64,000 nucleotides of DNA from Acanthaster planci (Eukaryota; Echinodermata; Asteroidea; Valvatida; Acanthasteridae). Shown here in pieces: positions 11,761 through 20,799 of this stretch. The notes under the pieces were generated by a model. It had not been told where the DNA came from. It did not search any database and worked only from the letters and a program-made list of their open reading frames with translations. Numbering within the stretch: the stretch's first letter is position 1; each line of letters starts with the position of its first letter. The stretch covers positions 289,068 through 353,067 of the forward strand of contig NW_019091453.1 in assembly GCF_001949145.1 (NCBI RefSeq), written 5' to 3'. The translations under genes were made by a program, and so were the position numbers.

Positions 11761-11895
11761 ATAGAGGATGCTGTTTTGAACATTTTGAAAAAAAAAATTG
11801 GGAAAAAAATTGACGCATGCATCAATTGAACGTGCATGTCAAATTGTTTTTTCCCGTTTTTTTTCTTCCAAAATGTTCAAAACAGCGCCCTCTAT
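11761..11895. repeat. Imperfect foldback element (~60-bp arms)
   Basis: The left arm starting ATAGAGGATGCTGTTTTGAA is the imperfect reverse complement of the right arm ending AAACAGCGCCCTCTAT. The arms are separated by about 10 nt. The A- and T-rich middles of the arms also pair. Probably a MITE or foldback transposon. Confidence 0.6.
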
Positions 11896-11959
11896 TTCCG
11901 ATTTTCTTACCAGAGACCAACTATTTTGGGGGGGCCTTACTTTCCTATTTGGTTAAATG

Positions 11960-12076
11960 CATTGACAAATTTTCCATGCCTTTCTGAACAACTGAGGGCG
12001 CTTTTGCTGGGAAGTCATCTAGGGAAGATAAAGGTTACATGTATTTCTGTTCAAATTGTGAACCCAGAATTTACTT
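11960..12076 (+). repeat. Dispersed repeat R2, copy 1
   Basis: Shares an ordered set of blocks (GAGGGCGCTTTTGCT, then GTTACATG, then TTCAAATTGTGAACCC) with 12807-12922, a direct copy about 0.85 kb away. The second copy lies inside an inverted-repeat element, so this one is probably a solo fragment of the same family. Confidence 0.55.
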
Positions 12077-12678
12077 ACTGAAAGCCAGTGGTGTATTCAA
12101 GTCCATCACAAGTCATTCAGTCTTAAGCCAACTCACACAAGCCATTCCGCTGAGCTGTGACAAAAGCATTCTTTTGTCATTTACAGTGTTACCTAGGCCT
12201 GGCCTTGTGAAGGGACATGTGAAAAGACTCTCACAAATCATTATTTGTGGCATTTGGTGTATATCAGTGGTTGGCTGCTATGATATCTTGTCTTTTACAC
12301 GGTTGAAATTTTTCACCAAATATAATACTGTCGCAAGTAAATGAAGGCTTGAATACTGTTAAAACAGCACTGAAGAATTTGCTCTTAAAATTTGTCATAC
12401 CACTATGCAATGCACATTTACTGCCTACAAAATAATTATCTGTTTTACTCACTAATGAAAAAGTTCATTCTATTTGTAATGATTGGAAGTGATGGCAATA
12501 CATGTATAAAGTAATTTTGTTAATCATTGAGCTCATGCTTTGAGTTTATATCTTTGTTTGAAAATTGATATACATTTGTAACTACATGTACTTAACTTCA
12601 ATAATACCGAATATTCAAATTATATGAAACAAGTAAGATTTGATGACTGATAGTAAGAAGGATAAGCATATACTTCCT

Positions 12679-13267
12679 TAAAGGAACCAGGAAATGAATT
12701 TTTCTTAGAATCACTTTTTGTGTATCTCTGTACTCTTCTTCCGTGTATGAAGACTGTTGGACATCTTTTTTGAGTTACATGAACTGAACGGTGCACTTTT
12801 TCAAACATGAAAAATTGACCAAGCATTTCTGGACAAGTGAGGGCGCTTTTGCTTTGATGTAAATTCAGGAAGACATGGTTTAGGTTGCATGTTTTCATGT
12901 TCAAACTGTGAACCCCAAATGTACTATCTCAGAACATTTCTGGGAAAAGAATTTTTGCTGGATTATTGCCATATACTTACACAGCAGTAAATGGCCAAAG
13001 AGAAAATGAAATCTGTCACAGCAGTGGTTACAAAAATTTAGAAATTTTCTGTGCACAAATCAGTGTCACATTGAGATTCAGTGCCTTGGATGACATCATA
13101 GTTCTGCTCATGAATATGCAAATATGCATTAGCATAAAACAAAAAACATCAAAATATGGGTTAAAATTGCAAAACAAATTTAAAATGGGGTTAATTGAAA
13201 CCCAATGATGCAATTTCAAGGGTTTTAGTAAAATTTATACAAATATTTTGATTTCCTGGTTCCTTTA
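12679..13267. mobile_element. 589-bp element with perfect 17-bp terminal inverted repeats
   Basis: TAAAGGAACCAGGAAAT at 12679-12695 is exactly mirrored by its complement at 13251-13267. The interior is AT-rich, non-coding and contains repeat R2 copy 2 (12807-12922). Probably a MITE; no clear target duplication was found. Confidence 0.6.
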
Positions 13268-14080
13268 CATATAGAATGTTCTATAACTGATAATTGTAAT
13301 AGAGACTTTCACAGCAAAGGTATGATGTTTCATTAAATTCTCTTTCCAAAATAGTTGGAAACTTTATCAATTGCAATTCAAAACTTTGTCAATATTAAAT
13401 ACATGTTCCAATAAAATACAGCAGCATTTTTCCTTTCAAGAATGAAATTAATATTCATTTTTATTGAAGTTCGTAATCAAAACACCAATTTACATATCCA
13501 ATGGTGAGAGTATTACTACACCTGTTTCCTTTAGTAGTATTCAGTAGTTTACATTATATACATTTGCTTCTGAATAAATGCATTTCTTTTGAATATTAAA
13601 AACATATTTATTGCATTAGTTTGTGCCTCATAATTTAAAGTGTCATCCAGTAAGGTTCACATACTACCATGATGTGAGTGATGTACCCTGAAATAAAATA
13701 AAAATTTTAAGCCGAATTACTTTTGGAAAAAATGACAGGACACCATTGGTTTAACCCCCAAAGGTGAACTGTATTGCTATGTTAATATCACTGGGTACAA
13801 AACACATTCAAATCAGGCTTTCCACTCAAAGTGACAAGTTCAATACAGCTCAAAAAATTTTTGAATTCAAATTGTGAATTTCAGGAGTGTCCATATTTAA
13901 ATTTCTTGAGTCATCTTATAAAAACAGGAAGACGGAAACAGTAAAGAAGTTAGTAAATACTCCTCAGTTTGGAAGTTTCTTTCAAAATATCTTAAAAGGG
14001 AAGTTTGATGCGACAGAATTTTGCAACATCACATGAATATGCCAACTTAACATAGAACAGGATATACATGTATCTACTAA
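13268..14080. other. AT-rich non-coding stretch
   Basis: I see no exon, RNA gene or mobile element in this stretch. It consists of AT-rich sequence with short A/T runs and leads into the minisatellite at the first gap. Confidence 0.5.
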
Positions 14081-15000
14081 TATATCCACTGTGTATCTCC
14101 TAATATATCCACTGTGTATCTACTAATATATCCACTGNNNNNNNNNNNNNNNNNNNNNNNNNNNNNNNNNNNNNNNNNNNNNNNNNNNNNNNNNNNNNNN
14201 NNNNNNNNNNNNNNNNNNNNNNNNNNNNNNNNNNNNNNNNNNNNNNNNNNNNNNNNNNNNNNNNNNNNNNNNNNNNNNNNNNNNNNNNNNNNNNNNNNNN
14301 NNNNNNNNNNNNNNNNNNNNNNNNNNNNNNNNNNNNNNNNNNNNNNNNNNNNNNNNNNNNNNNNNNNNNNNNNNNNNNNNNNNNNNNNNNNNNNNNNNNN
14401 NNNNNNNNNNNNNNNNNNNNNNNNNNNNNNNNNNNNNNNNNNNNNNNNNNNNNNNNNNNNNNNNNNNNNNNNNNNNNNNNNNNNNNNNNNNNNNNNNNNN
14501 NNNNNNNNNNNNNNNNNNNNNNNNNNNNNNNNNNNNNNNNNNNNNNNNNNNNNNNNNNNNNNNNNNNNNNNNNNNNNNNNNNNNNNNNNNNNNNNNNNNN
14601 NNNNNNNNNNNNNNNNNNNNNNNNNNNNNNNNNNNNNNNNNNNNNNNNNNNNNNNNNNNNNNNNNNNNNNNNNNNNNNNNNNNNNNNNNNNNNNNNNNNN
14701 NNNNNNNNNNNNNNNNNNNNNNNNNNNNNNNNNNNNNNNNNNNNNNNNNNNNNNNNNNNNNNNNNNNNNNNNNNNNNNNNNNNNNNNNNNNNNNNNNNNN
14801 NNNNNNNNNNNNNNNNNNNNNNNNNNNNNNNNNNNNNNNNNNNNNNNNNNNNNNNNNNNNNNNNNNNNNNNNNNNNNNNNNNNNNNNNNNNNNNNNNNNN
14901 NNNNNNNNNNNNNNNNNNNNNNNNNNNNNNNNNNNNNNNNNNNNNNNNNNNTGTGTATCTACAAATATATCCACTGTGTATCTACCAATATATCCACCTC
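14081..15000. repeat. 23-bp minisatellite interrupted by assembly gap 14138-14951
   Basis: The unit CCACTGTGTATCTACTAATATAT repeats about three times before the run of Ns and about twice after it, in the same orientation. The gap therefore lies inside the tandem array, and its 814-N length may not equal the true array length. ORFs spanning the Ns are meaningless. Confidence 0.85.
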
Positions 15001-15705
15001 ACCATCTTACTCAATAAGTTAAGTGTCCATATAATATGAACACGTTAAGCTAAGACAAGCTTCAGTCACACAAATTAAGTGATTTTCAGGCACAATGTGC
15101 ATTACACACCAAAGGACCATGATTGACAGTACATGTGTGAAACTCCACGTGGTCCTTGCTGTGATTACCCACAGGCCAAAATAGTGTTACACAGGCAGGC
15201 AAACGTACATTTAAAAAATGAAAAAAAATTTTTTTTAAACTCAAACGGCACAAAAAGAATACATGTAGTGGAAAACAGTAATAATATAAGAAATCTGCTG
15301 ATCGTGTTGTATGCACCACCAATTAACACCTGTGCGTCAATCAAAAGTTCACATGCTGCCCCACCGCATGAGAAAGATGAACTGCTCATCGATGAATGTC
15401 AGACGAGAGGGAAGAGACCAAAAATCTGAAAAAAATAGCTAGAATTCCATGTTTCTTGACAGCCTAAATGTTGGCAGCATCTTCCAAAATATCTAGACAT
15501 TTGAATTGTTAGTGAAAAGTGGGATCGTTGAAATAAAAAATACACACAGAGAAACTCTGGAATTGCAAGTGAAATTTTAGGAAATCGGAGTAGCAGGATA
15601 AGGAAGTTCTAGTTAAATCCCAAGAGGATGTTCTAGGAGGATAACTACCAAATACCAAGTATTACAAGGATGTTAGGGTACAAGCACTGTTTACCAAGCA
15701 GCCCA
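15001..15705. other. Non-coding stretch between minisatellite and possible exon
   Basis: AT-rich sequence with an A8/T8 run near 15225. Short overlapping frames exist on both strands, but none is recognisable and none has convincing splice sites. Confidence 0.4.
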
Positions 15706-15720
15706 GAACTATACTTTTGC

Positions 15721-15852
15721 AGGGTTCATACCGGTCAGACTATGGAGATGCCACAAAAATTTGGCAAACCTATTTGGCCTGAGAATGCGCCTGATGTTGA
15801 CAAGTTCTTTGACACAGAGGAGAAGTGTGTTCCAAGCTGCAGTATTGTTTAG
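15721..15852 (+). other. Possible terminal exon or ORF ending in a CAAX-like motif
   Basis: After a pyrimidine-poor but acceptable acceptor (CTTTTGCAG) an open frame encodes VHTGQTMEMPQKFGKPIWPE and ends EKCVPSCSIV before TAG. CSIV fits a prenylation CAAX box. No partner exons were found upstream and the Gypsy remnant starts about 100 bp later, so it may be an isolated exon relic or chance. I do not recognise the protein. Confidence 0.2.
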
Positions 15853-15948
15853 CACAACCGTGTTTCTTCCTTTATGCGGCTAAAGTTGTGATTCCATACC
15901 ACATGCATGCACAGATGATGCCCTCCTTCTGTCATGACCTCAAAAGAA

Positions 15949-16560
15949 TGCCTCCATTATCATGCAAAGGTTTCTAAAACAAGGACTGACAAGATGAATC
16001 GGACATTCCTTGGTGAAGTCATCGCCAATAAGGACTATTGGACTACTGATATTTCTGCCAACAGTCACAAACTCACATCAAATTAGACAATGGAGCAAAT
16101 ATTTCTGTTGCCAGCGACACTGGGCCTTGGCTTGTGGGACTTTAACTAAACGCCACAGACCAATCCCTCCAAGGGCCAGATGGCACCCATCTCCCTGTAT
16201 TTGGCATGATAGACGCCACACTACAGTATCAACAGGGACAAATCAAGGAACAATTGTACACCATCCAAAATCAGCACTGTTCCTTACTCAGCGAGACAGC
16301 ATGTGTCGAACTAGGCCTCATTAAAAAATGGATCAATGAGGACAGATCGAGTTCAGCACCAGTCAATTTCCATGCTGAATTTCCGGCCCTCTTTTCATGT
16401 TTGGACAAACTTTTGATAGAGTACCACCACATCACACTTTGCCCAAACATCAAGCTCGTGAGCCTACACTCACCAAGAAAAATTCCACACCACTACTTCC
16501 TGAAGTCAAAGCAGAACTGCTCAAACAGGGAGTGATCTCACCAGTGACTAATACACGGAT
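15949..16560 (+). pseudogene. Decayed Ty3/Gypsy polyprotein: protease to start of RT
   Basis: Frames with several shifts and stops encode, in order: a FLGEV...WTTDI block typical of the start of the Gypsy protease domain; LDNGANISV, where the retropepsin active-site D-(T/S)-G-A has become D-N-G-A; a LLSETACVELGLI segment; and HHITLCPNIK plus SPRKIPHH, which enters the reverse transcriptase. Stops at 16084 and about 16141 and a shift near 16490 show that it is dead. The match is to the family layout, not to any particular named element. Confidence 0.8.
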
Positions 16561-16579
16561 AATCTCAAGATGAGCATGA

Positions 16580-16690
16580 TGGCAGAGTGAGACACTCAAC
16601 AACAGATGTGAGTTCTCGAAGAATACACTAATGTTCCTTGCCCACACGATAAATGGGCATTGTAACTGCCGATGAGAATGTCTGAGCCCT
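16580..16690 (+). pseudogene. Gypsy reverse-transcriptase thumb fragment
   Basis: Encodes NNRCEFSKNTLMFLAHTING, matching the conserved KCEF....FLGHxI segment of Ty3/Gypsy RT. It follows the RT start by only tens of bases, so the palm with its catalytic YxDD has been deleted. Confidence 0.7.
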
Positions 16691-17127
16691 GTCTCAAGAG
16701 GGCGCTCTTCATTTCCACCACTGACATGGTCCTTTTTGTCGTCACATTTCTTGTGCTAAACTTCTGATCCGTACTTTTGCCAGTATAATTCGATAACTAC
16801 TCAAACCCAAGGAACCGAAGATAGAGGTAAATAGAGTTTAATTCTTGTTGAATCTAACATAATTGTCTTTACTTAAAGGTGTGATTTAAGGCGATTATTT
16901 ACGCCAGATTTTCATGGGCTAATTCATCTACCACGTCCGGAGACACTTTTGGAAGGATAGGAGGAGGGCCCTTCAAGCCAGTGTCATCTGCCCACATTAG
17001 TGTCATCTGCCCATGGAAATCTTTCTTCAAAAAGGGAAGTAAAGTCTTAAATTTCTCATAACACTGATAAACAGTGTAGATCGACTGTTTGCACCCCACA
17101 TAACCATCATACTGGTGACAAATACAC

Positions 17128-17954
17128 CTGACTTTTTTATTCAGAATCCAAGCAACGTGCAAACACATCAGTGGCCTCTTGTTTGCAGTCGTTGAAGCAG
17201 TGGAACAGGGGAAGAATTCATCATGTACATCTCAGCAGCAAGCATGGGGCCAAGGTCCGAAGAAGGGACAATCTGTCCATGATTGCCAGTTTGCCAAGAG
17301 CATCAAGCGTGTTGGTGTAAAGGCCGATGTAACTCGGCAAACGTCCAGAAGCACTAGAATTTACAGGTCAGAATTCGAGCCCAGAGTTTTGGCACATCGA
17401 AACAAAAGGCCAGTATCTGCCTTTAACATTGATGCACTGGCAGATATTACCAATGGTAATTGTGGAATGCTCATGTATGTCAAACAACAGGCAGACCCTG
17501 CACATCCTTAATCATTAATGCATATGTAAAGGAGGAAGAGTTTGAAACAACTCAAGGAGTCTTAACTGTCAAAGAAGCATATCAAAAGGCCAGTGCCGAT
17601 GATGTCATCAAGGGACTTGAACTGAATCATCACCAGCAGATACTGTTGGCGAATGATGCAAAGAAACAAACATCCTCTACCTTGTGGACACAGCATCGTA
17701 TAGGACGAATAACGGCAAGTGTAGCAGGAGATTGTGCTGCATCCATTAAGGAAAACGGTTTGTCGGGCCATTCCCAAATAGCTAGAGCCATGGGCTACTA
17801 TGATTCGCCACACTCATCTGCTCTTACCTGGGGTAGAATGCAGGAAACTTTAGCAAGAAAACAATATGTAGCATGGCACAGGCTTCATTACAAACACAAG
17901 GGGGTTACCTGTGAAGAGACGGGTCTGTGGGTCTACGTCATGAAGCAATTCTGA
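17128..17954 (+). pseudogene. Frameshifted SWIM zinc finger/YqaJ exonuclease-type gene of transposon origin
   Basis: Frame 1 up to 17511 begins mid-domain with TCKHISGLLFAVVEAVE, the C-H half of a SWIM finger. Frame 3 up to 17954 then carries SSTLWTQHRIGRITAS and LTWGRMQETLARKQYVAWH, which match the W..HR.GRITAS and WG...E..AR..Y motifs of YqaJ/lambda-type exonucleases. A frameshift separates the halves near 17510. The second part stops at GLWVY, where the conserved PDG and E-x-K catalytic motifs should follow. Such SWIM-YqaJ proteins are greatly amplified in marine invertebrate genomes. This copy is a pseudogene truncated by the adjacent LTR element. Confidence 0.75.
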
Positions 17955-18055
17955 GTAAGGAAATAAGATACATGTAGATTAGCAGAAATGCGTGATCGTG
18001 TGAGTTTGTCAGAAGTACAACGGTTTCGTCGTAGAGAAGATGAAACTACATTATA

Positions 18056-18086
18056 TGGTGGCAGCGGTGGGATACGAACCCACGCC
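18056..18086 (+). promoter_or_regulatory. Retrotransposon primer-binding site matching tRNA-Leu(UAG)
   Basis: TGGTGGCAGCGGTGGGAT and the following CGAACCCACGCC are the reverse complement of CCA plus the T-arm of animal tRNA-Leu(UAG), recalled from the human sequence, with one mismatch in 31. It starts precisely at the LTR end. No anticodon arm is present, so it is not a tRNA gene. Confidence 0.75.
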
Positions 18087-18218
18087 ATCGAAATGACTGG
18101 TGCCCATGAAACAATTCTGAGTAAGGAACCACAAGTATGTAGGGGAAGGTTGTGGTCAATTAAGGAGGAAACTGGGCTCATGAGAAGGTCATAAAAATGA
18201 AATCTAAGGGACTCGAAG

Positions 18219-18495
18219 TGGTCGGGGCTGACCACACTATATCCTGGACTGACCACACTAACCTTCTGGAAATGCACAGATATTTTCTTAGAAATTAGAT
18301 GGGAATAAGATGGGTTATAAAGAGGAGGAGAGAGAGGGGAAGAGGGTCATCGAGATTCTGACTTGCTATGTATCACATCTGCTAGCACTACTGTAGAAAT
18401 AAATAACATACATGTAGATTAGCAGAAATGCGTGATCGTGTGAGTTTGTCAGAAGTACAATGGTTTCGTCGTAGAGAAGATGAAACTACATTACA
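18219..18495 (+). repeat. 3' LTR (or solo-like LTR)
   Basis: The 277-bp unit starts TGGTCGGGGCTGACCACAC and ends CATTACA. Its last ~90 bp are duplicated at 17960-18055. It contains two copies of a CTGACCACACTA block and a purine-rich GAGGAGAGAGAGG tract downstream of the TATA-like box. Confidence 0.65.
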
Positions 18496-18689
18496 GTCTA
18501 TATTGATTGCCCATATGTTGCAACTTCACCTGACTGCATTGTCAGGTGCAATGTTTGTGTCCTATGATCCATGACCTTTGAACTTTGCGATTCTGTGAAT
18601 CTAAGAGCCAGAATAAATCAAGCGAGCAGCAACAATGGAATAAAGTGTAAAAACAGAGTGAACATTACGGAGTTAATGGATTGAACATA

Positions 18690-19100
18690 CTGCATGAGAC
18701 ACACTTTGTGGATTTAATAAGATCTGCAACCGCCACAGGCATTCACACTGATACATGGAAGATGCATGCAGCCATTGCGGTGTTCCCTACACCAACACCC
18801 GTCAAAGATCTGCAATGGTTTATGAGTATGGTGAACCAGCTGGGAAAATTCATAAATGGACTTGCTGATGCCAATGAATCACTTTGACAGCTGCTCCATA
18901 AAAACAGTGCATGGTATTGGGGCAAGGCGCAACCATTTCAGTAAGTAAAGGACATACTTGTTTCCCCAGATGTCCTTGCTCACTATGACTTGAACCGCTC
19001 AACGATCATCGCTGCCGATGCTCCACGACAGTTATTGGCACGGTTCTGTAGCAAATCCAGGACAACGGCAATCATCGCCCCATTTGCTACCCATGTAAAT
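18690..19100 (+). pseudogene. Ty3/Gypsy RT C-terminus to RNase H fragment
   Basis: Encodes ATGIHTDTWKMHAAIAVFPT, then a stretch ending NQLGKFINGLAD, and after a stop VSPDVLAHYDLNRSTIIAADA. These are the family's post-thumb segment and the start of RNase H. In-frame TGA (18886) and TAA (about 18943) make it non-functional. The region after 19100 no longer resembles the element. Confidence 0.8.
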
Positions 19101-20657
19101 TGCAAAGCAAAAGTCATCTCATAGTCGTCAGAGTCCACAACGTCAGAGTTTGTGAGCTCTGACAAGACATCACAAAGACACCATCTGAAAAAGGGCTTGG
19201 AGGCGCAACTGCCTCTCTTGGGATGGCCCTGGAGGCTCTGAGTTAAAAGAAGTCTCATCCGGGACATCATTGAGGGAGCTTGGGACAGGTTGCTCATCCT
19301 GCAGCGGTGTACCACGGCTCCCATACGTGTGTTAAGTCTGGACTCTTCTCTTGACATCAGAAGGAGAATCACTGAACGGATATCTGGTCACGGTTATTGA
19401 TGACTCATCCACTGGTCACACAGATTTGAAGTAATTTCATCTGGTGTAAGACGCCCCTGGTATGATTGGTCGCATCGATTGTGACGTCACTTCTAATTGT
19501 GTTTCAGAAATTTGGAAAGTTGAGTGTATTCCCATTTGCAAGCTCTGCAGACAAGCTGTCTTCTAAGCCAAGGCAGTGCTGTGTTTGAAAATGCCGGTAC
19601 AGTGATTCAACACTGCTGCAAAGTTGATTGTGTAGATAGAACATTCCATGGTGGTGGTGATGTATTCGGACGGCAGTTGTTGAAGAACCACGATCAACGC
19701 CTAATGATTTTGCAGAAAACAAAGTCTGGACGATTGCTCACCATCCGGTCTGGCTGAAATCCTATTGGTTAACAACAACCACAGGTGTTTGTGCTTGGAG
19801 TTGGTTGGTCCACGACACGATTGGTCGACACAGACTAATTTCATCAAGGGACAAGTTGGGCTGAGAAGGAGCAACAGGTGGACAAAGAAAAAAGAACATT
19901 AGTTTGAGTGTTTGGCAGTAGCTAAGGATAATTGATAATTCAGTTAATCACTCTGGTTCTAAGTATCCAAACAGGAGAGTACAAGTTTAAGGGGTATTAC
20001 CAGTGTGAGAAGTTTATGAACCTATGGTTACTTATGAATAATGACTATCCGTGGGGGGGGGGAATTAGAAGGAATCTTGAAGTCTCACTGGCCTCCATCT
20101 CATCCGGGTACTTCTCCTCTGTGGTTAGGTCCAACTTCCCAGTTGTAAGGACGCTGCTGTCGGTGCAGACAAACCATGGGCTGATGAGGGAGCATAAATG
20201 TTCTTGGCGCTAGATGTTTCTTTGGCATGAATGAGAAGGATGGTATCTTCCTTGGAAAGAGTCTTTCCTGAGAAAAGTCGTGCTATGGTCCAACAGCCAC
20301 TGAAATACTGCATAAGGGAGGAAATGGGTATGACCTGAAGGCTGACCTCATGCTTGGGGGCTGATCATCAGCTGAAGTCCTTTGTGGGCAAAGCACTTCA
20401 GCTGAGGTATCGTTTATACGTATGGCCAAAAGGAGGAATCACATCAGTGACTTTGGCAATTTATCAAGTCCCAAGGACCTTGTTAGCCAAGTACATACTA
20501 GGAAGAATTACAACGCATGACATAATCCCACTCTGTCATTACAAATTTGAAAATGTTACATCAAACTATTGCACTAAGGCAATCTACACGATGAGCATAC
20601 CCATATTGCTGTCCAGGTGAGGAGCTGAGAGACGCAGAAGAAATCACCAGGATCTAA
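19101..20657. other. Unassigned region 3' of TTL
   Basis: Short frames occur on both strands, none recognised. This stretch should hold the TTL 3' UTR on the minus strand, but no clear AATAAA in that orientation was seen near the stop. A short inverted repeat (TCAGCTGAAGT...GCACTTCAGCTGA) sits near 20370-20408. Confidence 0.3.
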
Positions 20658-20799
20658 TCAGAGTTTCTCAAATGAAGCCAGCTGGATGGATGATGCGTCT
20701 TCTGAGTCTTGGTTTAGAGAGGATGGCTCTGATGGTGGTGGAAATACCCGATCAATAACGAGGCAGATGATACCCTCCACTAACTGTGACTTCAGCCGC
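20658..20799 (-). CDS. TTL: TTL exon 8 (terminal)
   Basis: Encodes [20 protein letters not shown] then a Ser/Glu/Asp-rich tail ending SFEKL and a stop. It corresponds to the human AELCQGIVDVAISSVFPL segment with a longer, divergent tail. Acceptor ACAATAG. Confidence 0.9.

Larger units (their letters stand above)
17960..18495 (+). mobile_element. Internally deleted LTR retrotransposon (LTR-PBS-PPT-LTR)
   Basis: The 3' part of a 5' LTR (about 17960-18055) is a near-identical direct repeat of the end of the 3' LTR (18219-18495; TGGTCGGGG... to ...CATTACA). A primer-binding site begins at 18056 directly after the first LTR. Only about 130 bp of internal DNA remains, with no coding sequence. The 3' LTR contains a TATAAAG at about 18316 and AATAAA near the repeat start, plausible as promoter and polyadenylation signal. 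It is either an internally deleted Gypsy copy or a TRIM-like element, with the 5' LTR truncated. Confidence 0.75.

Noticed and set aside
14114-15022. ORFs of about 300 codons on both strands
   Set aside because: They consist almost entirely of N-derived X residues across the assembly gap.
16899-17168. 89-codon minus-strand ORF next to the SWIM/YqaJ relic
   Set aside because: It looked protein-like, but the plus strand carries the recognisable CKHISGLLF SWIM part and nothing supports the minus frame.
18056-18086. A minus-strand tRNA-Leu gene
   Set aside because: Only the T-arm and CCA complement are present, with no anticodon or D arm. The position directly after an LTR fits a primer-binding site.
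18983-19372. 129-codon minus-strand ORF
   Set aside because: It lies antisense to the Gypsy RNase H remnant and matches nothing recognised.
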